Origin: Natrinema hispanicum
GTDB lineage: Archaea; Halobacteriota; Halobacteria; Halobacteriales; Natrialbaceae
NCBI RefSeq assembly: GCF_004217335.1
Contig: NZ_SHMP01000007.1
Coordinates: 62,001-126,000, forward strand
DNA: 64,000 bases
Direction: 5' to 3'
In this document: piece after piece, positions 36,531 to 45,056 of the stretch
Layout of the letters: each line of letters begins with the position of its first letter
How positions within the stretch are numbered: position 1 is the first letter of the stretch
Translations under genes and position numbers: made by a program
The notes under the pieces: model-generated
Databases searched by the model: none
Told to the model about the DNA's origin: nothing
The model's input: only the letters and a program-made list of their open reading frames with translations

Positions 36531-36631
36531 CTTTTGATCGTGACTGACAGAGTGGAATGACTGTTCGTTGAAAGAGTCTGTGGTGCTGCCAAATAGTCGC
36601 CGGAAGTCTGAAGTCCAGGGACTTCGAACAA

Positions 36632-37339
36632 GTGACTATGACTGCTGACGATCGAATTCGTCCTGACGGCGGGATCGATGCATTAGATCCACCACCAACA
36701 GACATTCTGGATGAGGAAACGCTCGAGCCAAAGGCGCTGGCCCAGAATGCGCCGAAGCTCGAGATAGTGATGCAACTCCTCAACCAGCCAGCACTCGCTC
36801 GTGTTTACGTGTATGTCTGCTACTGGGGGCCCGTTTCACCGCCAGAGATCATGGACGCCCTCGAGCTCTCAAAATCGACGACGTACGAATACGTCGATCA
36901 GCTGGTTGACGTTGGGCTCGTTGATCGAGATGAATCGACGCGTCCGCAGCAGTTGACTGCTGAGCCCCTCATCATTGTCGAGCAGTACGCGCCGATCGTG
37001 ATCACACCAACAGTCCTGCATGCGCTTGCACTCCAGGAGGTTGACGACGATATCGACTACTTCTTGGACCGTTACGGAACTGGAAAACTCATCGCTGCAC
37101 TAAGGGGTGCAGGGCTCCATTTCGCGGGGAAGACGACCCAGCGGATGGTCGCCACCGATATCGATGTTCGGGAGACAGAGGCGATGATGATCATCTATGC
37201 GCTCCAGCCTGCACTCGCTGTTGGGAGAGAACACGACCCGTTCTTCGAGTATCTGTTTCCCGATGTCGCCGACCAGATGGAACTTCCTGATCTCGACGGT
37301 GCAGATGGTGCCCCAGCGAAGTCAGAGCCGCACGAGTGA
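36632..37339 (+). CDS. Winged-helix transcription regulator (DUF7437-like)
   Basis: A 235-residue protein. The HTH is at about residues 50-110: LLNQPALARVYVYVCYWGPVSPPEIMDALELSKSTTYEYVDQLVDVGLVDRDE, a TrmB-like fold. The C-terminal domain (VLHALALQEVDDDIDYFLDRYGTGKLIAAL and onward) is likely a sensor/dimerisation part with an acidic tail. It stands alone before the TnpB fragment. The family name is recalled, not searched. Confidence 0.75.
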   Translation: MTMTADDRIRPDGGIDALDPPPTDILDEETLEPKALAQNAPKLEIVMQLLNQPALARVYVYVCYWGPVSPPEIMDALELSKSTTYEYVDQLVDVGLVDRDESTRPQQLTAEPLIIVEQYAPIVITPTVLHALALQEVDDDIDYFLDRYGTGKLIAALRGAGLHFAGKTTQRMVATDIDVRETEAMMIIYALQPALAVGREHDPFFEYLFPDVADQMELPDLDGADGAPAKSEPHE

Positions 37340-37377
37340 GTCTGTTCGATGGGCCATGCAAATCTACTATCGGCTGA

Positions 37378-38031
37378 GAAGGACGAACAGTCGTTGGTGT
37401 GGACGTGAACGAGGACAACGTGGCTCTGACCGCGCTCTCTGAGGATGGCGTTGAGGACACGCTTGTCATCGACTTCCCCGAAATCAAGTTCGAGCGTCAC
37501 CGCTACTTCACGATGCGAAAGCGAGTACAGAACGCGGGGAAAGGTAGTATCCACGACACGCTGGAAGGGCGTGAGGAGCGGTTCGTTCGCGACCGGCTCC
37601 ACAAAGTGTCTCGACATACTGTGGAGTGGAGCCGTCAGTTCGAGAAGACGTGCATCGTCTTTGAAGACCTCAAAGAGATGCGCGACAGTATCGACTACGG
37701 TACCCGGATGAACCGACGCTTGCACCACCTCCCGTTCCGCGCCCTCCAATACTACACGTCGTACAAAGCGTCGTTCGAGGGGATTCCGTCTGCATGGATT
37801 AACCCCAAGTACACCAGTCAGCGGTGTTCGATATGCGGACACACGGAGCGAGCGAACCGTTATAAAAAGCGGTTCAAGTGTCGGGACTGTGGGCACCAAG
37901 ACCACAGCGACCGTGGTGCAAGTGTCAATATCGCCGTAAAAGGCGTGAAGAAACTCAATTGGAATGTGCCTGCTCTCAACAGCCTTCCCGTTGTTCGGAA
38001 GGTGTCGTTCGAAAGACGGAGTCTTTCGTGA
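37378..38031 (+). pseudogene. tnpB: TnpB nuclease lacking its N-terminal half
   Basis: The open frame starts after a stop at 37375 and encodes the RuvC part only. Its motifs are VGVDVNEDN (first Asp), CIVFEDLKEMRDS (Glu), the zinc finger CSICGHTERAN...CRDCGHQDHSDRGASVN with the final Asp. The N-terminal WED/REC-like half of the roughly 400-residue protein is missing, with the HTH gene in its place. A whole TnpB would be an RNA-guided nuclease. This one is probably inactive, yet its catalytic residues and the guide-RNA-like tail are retained. Confidence 0.88.
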
Positions 38032-38187
38032 TCACGAAAATCGAAGATTTTCGGACGACGACGGCAGGCATCGGGGGCCGTGGACGCCCCGACCGTGACC
38101 CATCCAACCGTTCGAGGCTATCAGGCCGATGGTCGGATGGGAGTGTCCGACTAACCCACGGGAAGCCTCGGGGCTTGACCCCGAGGC
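38032..38187 (+). ncRNA. Putative TnpB guide-RNA (omega/reRNA) region and element right end
   Basis: This segment follows the TnpB stop with CGAAAATCGAAGATTTTCGG (hairpin), GGGGCCGTGGACGCCCC and ends with GCCTCGGGG / CCCCGAGGC around CTTGA (38165-38187). The position is where TnpB systems encode the guide RNA scaffold. The related tails at 300-480 and on the minus strand at 670-725 support it. The bases after 38187 would be the guide segment. Confidence 0.45.
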
Positions 38188-38331
38188 GGTTCACGGATTA
38201 GCGGACATCATTGGCGATGACCCAGGCGACTCGATGCGATTAATCTGAGTCGATCCAGTCGTCTCGTGCGTTCTGTACTACCTCCTAATCTCGGAAGCTT
38301 CATCACTCAATACATATACATACATTCAAAC

Positions 38332-38625
38332 ATGTACGATCTCACCAAATTCCAGCGTGACATCTTATACGTGATCGCCGGCCAAGACGAGCCACATGGC
38401 CTCGCGGTCCAAGATGAACTCGAGGAGTACTATGAGAACGAGATCCACCACGGGCGACTGTATCCGAATCTCGACGAGGTCGTCGACAAAGGGCTCGTCG
38501 AGAAAGGCAAGGTCGATCGTCGGACGAACTCCTACACGATTACAGCGCGTGGCCGACGCGAACTCGAGGCCCGGCGAGAGTGGGAAGAGCAGTACGTCGG
38601 TGAGTTACTCTCGAGTTCGGAGTGA
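38332..38625 (+). CDS. PadR-family regulator (pair A, first gene)
   Basis: A 97-residue winged-helix protein: MYDLTKFQRDILYVIAGQDEPHGLAVQDELEEYYENEI, with HHGRLYPNLDEVVDKGLVEKG as recognition helix/wing and a C-terminal dimer helix. Nearly identical to 49500. It is preceded by a TATA-like ACATATACATAC. A longer frame begins at 38266, but the paralogue and the PadR fold start at this ATG. It is followed by a second PadR at 38813, likely the partner. Ligand unknown. Confidence 0.9.
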   Translation: MYDLTKFQRDILYVIAGQDEPHGLAVQDELEEYYENEIHHGRLYPNLDEVVDKGLVEKGKVDRRTNSYTITARGRRELEARREWEEQYVGELLSSSE

Positions 38626-38717
38626 GACGGTTACGACCCTGAGCGTGCATACTGAGTCGGCTCCTCGAATGTCGTTCCATTCCGATCACTGTCTCAGGAT
38701 GTCGTGAACGGAAAGAG

Positions 38718-38745
38718 AGTCGGCTAGTAATATAAAGAACCGACT
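38718..38745. promoter_or_regulatory. Promoter with inverted repeat flanking the TATA box of 38813
   Basis: AGTCGG (38718-38723) and CCGACT (38740-38745) flank TAATATAAAG. At the second PadR pair (49.88-49.91 kb) the layout is AGTCAG / CCGACT around GTATAAAAAA. A repressor bound here would cover the TATA box, which fits autoregulation by the PadR proteins. Confidence 0.55.
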
Positions 38746-38812
38746 AGTTGGATCAGCTTACATCTACGTACGTATAGAATAACAAATATCATCTCGCCTG
38801 AATGGCTGGGCC

Positions 38813-39085
38813 ATGGACGACCTCACAGGATTCCAACGAGACCTGCTGTACGTGATCGCGGGCGCTGACCAGCCATCTGGACAGGATGTCAAAGACGAGA
38901 TCGAGCAGTACTACAGTTCAGAGATCAATCATGGTCGGCTATACCCGAATCTCGATACGGTCGTGAATAAGGAACTCGTCGAGAAAGGACAACTCGACAG
39001 GCGCACAAACTACTACGCAATTACAGACGAGGGAGAGCAAGCGATCGAGGATCGTTATGAGTGGGAATCCCAGTACACCGACTAA
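38813..39085 (+). CDS. PadR-family regulator (pair A, second gene)
   Basis: A 90-residue winged-helix protein MDDLTGFQRDLLYVIAGADQPSGQDVKDEIEQYYSSEI, then NHGRLYPNLDTVVNKELVEKGQLDRRTNYY. Almost identical to 49980; the two copies differ mainly in the last ten residues. About 45 percent identical to its neighbour at 38332. It has its own promoter (38718). Confidence 0.9.
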   Translation: MDDLTGFQRDLLYVIAGADQPSGQDVKDEIEQYYSSEINHGRLYPNLDTVVNKELVEKGQLDRRTNYYAITDEGEQAIEDRYEWESQYTD

Positions 39086-39489
39086 TCGAAATCGGAAGCG
39101 ATTTGGATTCTTGCTTTGCCCTCCCGAATCGGTAAGTACAGTGACGGTACTGAGCGTTGCTACCGACAGCTATACCTGCGGGGAAGATGATGCAATCGCA
39201 CCTGCAACGGAGGCATCAGCGAGGAACAGTACGAAAGCGAACCATCCCTGAAATTTGTGTTCGGGCGTCCGTATCGATGCGTACACGTACGCGGCCAAGC
39301 TGACTACCATGCGCTGATCAACGAGACATATATCAATAAAGCAACTGGAAATCGTCTTCTCACCTGATCAGTACGCACACGTAGTTACCGGTTAGTACAG
39401 GCAAAGAAGCTGTCGGTAACTTATCAATTTTCTCGCTAGCCGCCAACAATCACGCATAGATTTTTAAAGACCAGTGACATATTTGTCAT
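39086..39489. other. Intergenic region with dispersed motif copies
   Basis: About 400 bases with no supported gene. Two copies of the dispersed motif lie here: 39129-39140 (CGGTAAGTACAG) and the full 30-base form at 39371-39400 (minus orientation). ATTTTTAAAG at 39461-39470 is a TATA-like element for the tiny gene at 39490. Confidence 0.5.
39371..39400 (-). promoter_or_regulatory. Dispersed 30-base motif, copy 1
   Basis: On the minus strand it reads CTGTACTAACCGGTAACT then ACGTGTGCGTAC. It matches the copies at 53364-53394 and 53597-53627 at about 24 or more of 30 positions. It lies about 90 bases before a 37-residue membrane protein gene. Confidence 0.65.
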
Positions 39490-39603
39490 ATGGGCCTCTT
39501 AGAGATACTGATGTACCTATGGGCACTTGCCATCATAATCGGTAGTGTCTATACCTTCGTTCAAATGATATTAGGAAAGAGTTCTGTGGGTAACTTTTTT
39601 TGA
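39490..39603 (+). CDS. Tiny membrane protein, 37 aa
   Basis: An ATG-led frame MGLLEILMYLWALAIIIGSV with a single hydrophobic helix and a short KSS-containing tail. It has a TATA-like element about 25 bases upstream and a motif copy upstream, so it is likely real although very short. Function unknown. Confidence 0.5.
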   Translation: MGLLEILMYLWALAIIIGSVYTFVQMILGKSSVGNFF

Positions 39604-39714
39604 GAGTGTCAGAGGATTCATAGAACGTTTCGCATACCCACTCTGTGATTACCCGACGAGCGATAAGTACAGCGAATAAATATATAGGTGAATAAATATA
39701 AATTGGAAACAGGA

Positions 39715-39912
39715 ATGAATTCTTATCCTAAATTCATGCTCGCAGCTACGACAGGGCTATTGATTGGGATTCCACTTTGGATGGCTGTTCTCTACCCTGA
39801 AATGCTCTCTCTCAGACTATTCACAAGTTCCGTATTTTGGGGTATCGTAGCCAGTCTACTACTTGTAATGCTATTCGGGTTTTGGGTCGGCCAGCGGTCA
39901 GAGTACACCTGA
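39715..39912 (+). CDS. Small membrane protein, 65 aa
   Basis: Two helices: FMLAATTGLLIGIPLWMAVLY and VFWGIVASLLLVMLFGFWV. A GTG at 39688 would add nine residues, but the ATG gives a cleaner membrane protein. AATAAATATATAGG upstream resembles a TATA box, and a motif copy GATAAGTACAG is at 39661-39671. Function unknown. Confidence 0.6.
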   Translation: MNSYPKFMLAATTGLLIGIPLWMAVLYPEMLSLRLFTSSVFWGIVASLLLVMLFGFWVGQRSEYT

Positions 39913-40138
39913 TGTGCCTCAAAGTGATCGCTCAATAAGAACATCTACTTACCGGCTGGTTCAATCAAAGCGGGTTGAAATAAATTGTCTGCGGGGCTTT
40001 TTATGACGTGTTCTGATTACTGTGGTTTTACAATTAGCAGCCTGTTCTCTCGGTGTGAGCCCTATGCAGATCGGGTCTCTTCTCACACATATCTGAAAAA
40101 TACGAACATATATTGAGCATGGCCGCGTACAGTTAGAT

Positions 40139-40666
40139 ATGTCTGAGTTCGATCCGGCACCTGAATCTGATGCTGCTCAACGGCGGTGGCAAGAGGGTAC
40201 GGACACGTTTGGTCGTGTCTACGATGTTGCCCTTGGAGTGACATCGCCCACCGCGTACACTGAGATTGCAGAGCTTGCCGATTGCTCTCCGAACGCCGCC
40301 AAAAAGCATCTCGAGCGTCTGACCGAGATGGGTATCGTTCGAACAGACCATGATAGTCGCCCTGCGCAGTACGAACGGAATGATGGGTATCTCGAGTGGC
40401 AGGAGGCTAGCCAAATTGCAGATGAACTCTCCATCGACGAGATAATCGACCGCGTGGCAGCACTCGAAGAACAGCTCACAGAGTACGAGGAGCAGTTCGG
40501 AACCACTGACCCGACAGCGGTCTCGGTTGTTGAGCATGACGACCACGAGATGGTTCATGAACGGATGACTGCGATCAGTGAGTGGCAAGGAATCATTCGA
40601 GAGATTCGACTGTACGAACTTGCTCGACAGCTCTCCCAGAACGATGGGCATCTGATTCCTGCCTGA
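40139..40666 (+). CDS. Winged-helix protein of a toxin-antitoxin-like pair
   Basis: A 175-residue DUF7342-like protein. The HTH TFGRVYDVALGVTSPTAYTEIAELADCSPNAAKKHLERLTEMGI is followed by RPAQYERNDGYLEWQEASQI and the shared tail YEEQFGTTDPTAVSVVEHDDHE. The stop codon directly abuts the ATG of 40667. It is the closest relative of 35413, although the two are clearly diverged. Confidence 0.8.
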   Translation: MSEFDPAPESDAAQRRWQEGTDTFGRVYDVALGVTSPTAYTEIAELADCSPNAAKKHLERLTEMGIVRTDHDSRPAQYERNDGYLEWQEASQIADELSIDEIIDRVAALEEQLTEYEEQFGTTDPTAVSVVEHDDHEMVHERMTAISEWQGIIREIRLYELARQLSQNDGHLIPA

Positions 40667-41113
40667 ATGAGTCGGCCACCATCGGATTCGGCCCCTGACT
40701 CGACAGGGCCACCGGATCGCCAGACGTTGCGATTGCTCGAGCGACATCTCACATCGGATTCACTCGTCGCCGAGACAGCATTCGATCCAGATTCCTACGA
40801 GCCGCGACTTCTCAAGGCGTTCCTTGATATGGAGCGATATCCAGAATCAGTCTCAGCAGCCCGACTCGACATTCGGTGGTTCACGACTGAGGATTTCACA
40901 TTTCATTATGTTGAAGATCACAACGATGGGAGCCGGTGGGAATGCCGTTGGGATCGGCATCCAAACACGCACAATGCCCGGTTGCACTTTCACCAGCCAC
41001 CGGCTGCGAACGACATCACTGATCTTGAACTCCCGTCGCTCCACCCCCTCGAGGTGTACTCGACGGTGCTTACTGCGATCGAGCAGCGTCTTGAGACTCT
41101 TTGGTCTCAGTGA
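40667..41113 (+). CDS. Putative toxin-like partner protein (variant 2)
   Basis: A 148-residue protein with LDIRWFTTEDFTFHYVEDHNDG then SRWECRWDRHPNTHNARLHFHQPPA and a C-terminal helix VLTAIEQRLETLWSQ. The RWECRWDRHPN-x-HN block is shared with 35972. It is the second gene of the bicistron. It is likely cytoplasmic, with a His-rich core suggestive of a nuclease-like or metal-binding site; this is inferred. Confidence 0.7.
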   Translation: MSRPPSDSAPDSTGPPDRQTLRLLERHLTSDSLVAETAFDPDSYEPRLLKAFLDMERYPESVSAARLDIRWFTTEDFTFHYVEDHNDGSRWECRWDRHPNTHNARLHFHQPPAANDITDLELPSLHPLEVYSTVLTAIEQRLETLWSQ

Positions 41114-41216
41114 AGGTGCGTCTCGCTGTCCTCTCACATATAGTATTTGCGAGGATGTCAGCGGGGTTCTTCCACTGGACGGAACACTCAAACGCTTCTC
41201 TTGAGATGACCCGTGT

Positions 41217-42665
41217 ATGAACCGAGCGATCCTCGTGGTTTCTGTGGCGCTCCTCGTCGTTCTTGCGGGATGTGCGAGCGACATTGGGAGCCCCGAGAAT
41301 GCGATTGACGATTCCCAGACCGTTGGGAACGCTCTCGAGGTTGTTGACATGAACGTCAAAGAGGTGTCGCCCGACGAGGAGTACGTAGTCCTCGAGAATA
41401 CCGCCGATGAATCCGTTGATTTGTCTGGGTTTGAACTCCGAGACCGAGAGGGTGGACAGGTCGATGGCGGCCTCTCTCCGTTTTCGTTTCCAAGTGAGTT
41501 CGTCTTGGAGTCTGGGGAGACAGTGAAGATAACGACCGGTGAAGGCGATCCGACGGACAACGAGCTGTATTGGGGATACAACGTGAATATCTGGCGGGAC
41601 GACGGCGACGTGGTTCGGCTCGTCGATGACAACGATCAGGTCGTACTCGAGCACGCTTACGGCGATATCGATCTCGCTGAGTCTGAGTCGGACGGCGATG
41701 TAGAGGGCGATAACGGTGACGAGAGCGATGGACTCGACGGGAGCACTATCGAGGGAGAACTCGAGATTCACCACATCGACGTTGGACAAGGCGATTCGAC
41801 TCTCATCGTCACGCCAGCCAATGAGACGATCCTGATCGATACTGGCGACTGGCGAGAGGACGGCAGTGAGGTCATCGCCTATCTCGAGGCCCAGGGGATC
41901 GATCGGATCGACCATCTCGTCGCGACACACGCTGATGCCGACCACATCGGTGGTCACGCTGCTGTGATCGAGCACTTCGAGACGACTGGGGAGGGTATTG
42001 GAACCGCATACGATTCGGGTGTCCCATCGGATTCTGCGACCTATGGGAACTACCTCGATACCGTCGACGAGTACGACGTCGAGCTGCTCATCGTCGAAAG
42101 CGGCGATGAGCTACCGCTTGAGGGCGATGTCTCTGCCCAGGTGATGAACCCGCCTGCTGGGGACGCTGGGAGTGACGTTAACGATAACAGTGTGGTACTG
42201 GCGCTCGAGTTTGGTGACTTCCAGTATTTGGCACCCGGTGATGTCGATACTGGCGTTGAGCAGCGCTTGGTCGACGAGTGGGAAAACGATCTCGAGAGCG
42301 ATGTCTACAAGGCTGGCCATCACGGGTCATCGACCTCCTCGAGTGACGCCTTCGTAGACGCCATCGATCCGGAGACGGCTATCATCTCGAGTGCCTACGA
42401 CTCACAGTACGGACATCCGAGTGACGAGGTGCTCGAACGGTTTGCCGCTCGAGAGATCGAAACGTACTGGACGGGAGTCCACGGCGATATTGTGGTTCGC
42501 ACCGATGGCACGTCGATCGAGGTAGAGACGGAAGAGTTGTTCTCGACGGACCCAGAGGATATCCTCGCGGATACACCTGATTCCGACGATGAGACGAATT
42601 CCCTGATATCACCTCCGCTGGTCGCCAGTGGAATTGATGGAGCTGTCGCTCCTGCTATGGGGTGA
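41217..42665 (+). CDS. Lipoprotein with lamin-tail and metallo-beta-lactamase domains
   Basis: A 482-residue secreted, lipid-anchored enzyme. The signal ends in the lipobox VVLAGC (Cys 19). A lamin-tail (LTD) domain spans about 40-145 (VVLENTADESVDLSGFELRD...). After an acidic linker comes a ComEC/Rec2-like metallo-beta-lactamase domain: IHHIDVGQGDSTLI, ILIDTGD, THADADHIGGH, NDNSVVLALEFG, LAPGDVD and KAGHHGS. Proteins of this type are thought to act as extracellular nucleases or hydrolases, like the beta-lactamase part of ComEC. It is in an operon with the DUF3006 gene at 42671. The C-terminus carries an extra unstructured tail. Confidence 0.9.
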   Translation: MNRAILVVSVALLVVLAGCASDIGSPENAIDDSQTVGNALEVVDMNVKEVSPDEEYVVLENTADESVDLSGFELRDREGGQVDGGLSPFSFPSEFVLESGETVKITTGEGDPTDNELYWGYNVNIWRDDGDVVRLVDDNDQVVLEHAYGDIDLAESESDGDVEGDNGDESDGLDGSTIEGELEIHHIDVGQGDSTLIVTPANETILIDTGDWREDGSEVIAYLEAQGIDRIDHLVATHADADHIGGHAAVIEHFETTGEGIGTAYDSGVPSDSATYGNYLDTVDEYDVELLIVESGDELPLEGDVSAQVMNPPAGDAGSDVNDNSVVLALEFGDFQYLAPGDVDTGVEQRLVDEWENDLESDVYKAGHHGSSTSSSDAFVDAIDPETAIISSAYDSQYGHPSDEVLERFAAREIETYWTGVHGDIVVRTDGTSIEVETEELFSTDPEDILADTPDSDDETNSLISPPLVASGIDGAVAPAMG

Positions 42666-42670
42666 GAACG

Positions 42671-42949
42671 ATGGATGGGACTTACACTGGCGTTGTCGAT
42701 CGAATTGAGGACGGTGAGATTGCTGTCATCTTGCTTGAGGAGAACGGGCAGGTGATCGAGCAAGTCGATGTCCCTGTGGGTCGATTGCCTGAGCCCGCTC
42801 AAACAGACGGTGGCGTGCTTTCGGTGATGCTTGAGGATGGTGACATCACGTCGATGGAATACCGACCGGACGCGACCCGAGACCGCCGTGAGTCCGCGCA
42901 GGAGAAACTGGATCGGTTATCGGAGAAATTGTCCGATCGTGAGGAGTGA
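42671..42949 (+). CDS. DUF3006 domain protein
   Basis: A 92-residue protein MDGTYTGVVDRIEDGEIAVILLEENGQVIEQVDVPVGRLPE with an acidic/basic helical tail. DUF3006 proteins often accompany ComEC-like beta-lactamase proteins, as here, five bases downstream. The role may be assembly or regulation of the enzyme. An in-frame GTG three codons earlier is less likely because the ATG gives the usual family start. Confidence 0.85.
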   Translation: MDGTYTGVVDRIEDGEIAVILLEENGQVIEQVDVPVGRLPEPAQTDGGVLSVMLEDGDITSMEYRPDATRDRRESAQEKLDRLSEKLSDREE

Positions 42950-43222
42950 GTCGACGCTGGTGGTGATGAAGAGTGACTCTCGAGGAAAAGTCTGTAGTGG
43001 ACACTTGGTTCTGTTTCGAAGTTCCGTCTGATAGTCTGATAAGAGGAGAATCGTGGATTGTCAAACGCTCAGTACAGGTCAAGCAAGTAACGGAGTGACA
43101 ATCTATCCCATCGATAACTGTCAGGAACAGTATGCGAATAGAGATGCTGAGTGCATCACGGTGGCTCTATCCCCGGTAGACAGCTACCGAACTATTATGT
43201 GTTATTCCGAGAAACATTATCT

Positions 43223-43432
43223 ATGACGAAAAGTATAATCACTGGTGCATCCATACAGCGTTTTGCAATTATTTTGATGCTATACGGTGGTTTCTACGAA
43301 ATAAGTTACTGGGTTGGCCCCCGAATAACTCGTTTTCCATACCAAGATAGTGGAACGATAATGACTTTTGCATTACTGCTTGGAATTGTTGGGATTGGCG
43401 TGGAAATATACAATAAAGACGAAGCGAACTAG
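43223..43432 (+). CDS. Small membrane protein, 69 aa
   Basis: Two helices (FAIILMLYGGFYEISYWVG and IMTFALLLGIVGIGVEIY) with a polar loop. The ATG at 43223 is chosen over an upstream frame because the longer N-terminus has no coding character. A motif fragment CAGTACAGGTCAAGCAAGT lies at about 43073-43091. The region 42950-43222 holds no other gene. Confidence 0.55.
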   Translation: MTKSIITGASIQRFAIILMLYGGFYEISYWVGPRITRFPYQDSGTIMTFALLLGIVGIGVEIYNKDEAN

Positions 43433-43640
43433 AATACTGACATCTCTCACAGATATATCCGTTTTGTAGAAACTGACTTTCTTATATTGAGTGTTCTGTG
43501 TCACTCACTCAGTATTGATAGATTGTCCAGCGTTCAATAAGCACCTGTAGTTCGCAGTGATTCCACGGGAATAAACAGCTAAAGAACCCGGTTTCAACAG
43601 AGCTACGTATTCTAAAACGACCCCTCCGGAGTATTTTTTC
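43433..43640. other. Spacer upstream of the 43.7 kb block
   Basis: AT-rich; includes TTTTTTCG at 43634-43641 just before the hairpin leader. No gene seen. Confidence 0.4.
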
Positions 43641-43675
43641 GCCCCGAGATGGGTGCGGGGCGATCGAACTGCCCC
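43641..43675 (+). promoter_or_regulatory. T-tract and GC hairpin leader before 43686
   Basis: GCCCC (43641-43645) can pair with GGGGC (43657-43661), which alternatively pairs with GCCCC (43671-43675) ten bases before the ATG. Two mutually exclusive stems are possible. The leader is preceded by TATTTTTTC. Confidence 0.5.
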
Positions 43676-43685
43676 GAGATAGCGA

Positions 43686-44150
43686 ATGACTACTGAGCGA
43701 CAGCACCCACGAGACCGTGGAATTGATCGGACACCAACTCACCGGCACCCCTCCAAGCAACCCTGGTCTGGCCTTGAGTTACGCGTTCCAAACGACCGAA
43801 GTCGGGAGTCACTCATTTCGTTCGTCGAGTGTGTTCTCGTCGAACTCACACATGCAGACGTCGGTGCCGAGTATCGATCGTCGAACGTCTGGGGGGTTAA
43901 ACTGACACAGTACATTGCTGCCGATACGGTTGGTGAACGATTCAAGAAACGCCATTACGACGAACGGCTTGGCTGGCACGAGCAGACGATGTCTCGGCAG
44001 GACGTACGTGATGAGCTAATCAACCGACTCGCACGGCCCACGTCACTGGCGACGAATCAGAGTCATCCCCACCCTGTTGAGAAACCAGATACGTTCAGGG
44101 TGAAGCCGACGTGGCAACTGCGAACAGGTCGCCGGACTAGCGAAAAGTAA
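43686..44150 (+). CDS. Hypothetical protein, paralogue of 31779
   Basis: A 154-residue protein with GLELRVPNDRSRESLISFVECVLVELTHADVGAEYRSSNVWGVKLTQYIA, HYDERLGWHEQTMSRQDVRDELINRLARP and a basic C-terminus VKPTWQLRTGRRTSEK. This longer form is probably the original, since the copy at 31779 is cut by a stop. No domain known. It begins the uninterrupted three-gene block 43.7-44.9 kb. Confidence 0.7.
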   Translation: MTTERQHPRDRGIDRTPTHRHPSKQPWSGLELRVPNDRSRESLISFVECVLVELTHADVGAEYRSSNVWGVKLTQYIAADTVGERFKKRHYDERLGWHEQTMSRQDVRDELINRLARPTSLATNQSHPHPVEKPDTFRVKPTWQLRTGRRTSEK

Positions 44151-44307
44151 TCAGCAGTCATCAGTACTCGAGCCCTCTGTTGAATATCGATCACTGACTC
44201 CATACACATCATGCAGTGTCTTCGACTTGACTATGCTTCCAGCAGAGAGTTTATTGACGCCATGAAGCACGAGGCGCGCTCAGCAGCGTGTCGTCATGTG
44301 ACTTACA

Positions 44308-44598
44308 ATGACAGGCCCAAACCCGATTGACGACACTGCAGACGATTACAGCCGGTTCGAGGCCAGACTCGTTGCCCGTGATCAGGATGCAACTCGCGTC
44401 GTGACCGCAGATCTCGGCGAGACAACCGCCCGACAGCTCGTTACTGAACTCATCGATAACAGTGTGGTAACGCCGGTCCCTGACAAGCGGGTGTTCGTCC
44501 ACGAGCCAAGTGGGACCGCCTTTGACTCGAGCACTCAGCTTGCTGTTTTCCATCAGGGCTGGACGGCGGCCCGCAACGCCGACAAGGAGGGTGAGTGA
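44308..44598 (+). CDS. Hypothetical protein, paralogue of 34626
   Basis: A 96-residue acidic protein (MTGPNPIDDTADDYSRFEAR, VTADLGETTARQLVTELIDNSVV, HEPSGTAFDSSTQL). The leader (TTCCAGCAGAGAGTTTATTG, hairpin-prone GACGCC...GGCGCG) resembles that before 34626. Stop overlaps the next ATG (ATGA type). Function unknown. Confidence 0.7.
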   Translation: MTGPNPIDDTADDYSRFEARLVARDQDATRVVTADLGETTARQLVTELIDNSVVTPVPDKRVFVHEPSGTAFDSSTQLAVFHQGWTAARNADKEGE

Positions 44599-44927
44599 TG
44601 CAGCAGATGCTCGCTGGCTGTGCCTTCTGCGACGCCCTGTCTGGCACCGAGGCCGGTGAGGCACATACCTGGGGAAAAGATGAGCGAGTCTCTCACCCCA
44701 TCTGTGTCGACTGCGCTATCCAGGCGGAGCCGGACCCTAGCGACTGCGATCACTGCACCTGTGACGGTTGTGGGCTCGTCGTCGACACGATCGCGGCACT
44801 CACACGGTTCCGCGTCGAACTCGGCCATCTCGAGGGCTCGCTACAGCTGTGTGCGAGGTGTAGTCCCGGAGGCCCGGCGACGTACTGGACGCGCAACCTT
44901 GAGGAGCACGTTGTAGCGGTTAAGTAG
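44598..44927 (+). CDS. Multi-CxxC zinc protein, paralogue of 34916
   Basis: A 109-residue protein with CAFCDAL, CVDCAI, CDHCTCDGCGL and CARCSP, spaced as in the copy at 34916. It is coupled to the preceding gene. The similarity of the two blocks covers both genes, with mostly synonymous changes. Confidence 0.75.
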   Translation: MQQMLAGCAFCDALSGTEAGEAHTWGKDERVSHPICVDCAIQAEPDPSDCDHCTCDGCGLVVDTIAALTRFRVELGHLEGSLQLCARCSPGGPATYWTRNLEEHVVAVK

Positions 44928-44972
44928 AGTACGGCTATACGGGGCTACCGAGACAAAACAAACGGGTAGAGG

Positions 44973-45056
44973 ATGAGCAGCAACACTGCAGAGGAGCGGA
45001 AGTTACCTGCGAAAAAGCAGTGCTTAGATAAGCTTCGTAACAGAGAGTATCGATGA
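44973..45056 (+). CDS. 27-aa frame overlapping the Doc start
   Basis: MSSNTAEERKLPAKKQCLDK is basic, and its TGA lies within the ATGATG start of the Doc gene. Doc toxins are normally preceded by a Phd-type antitoxin, and no such gene is present. This frame could be a relic or a minimal coupling leader. It is supported only by position. Confidence 0.3.
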   Translation: MSSNTAEERKLPAKKQCLDKLRNREYR

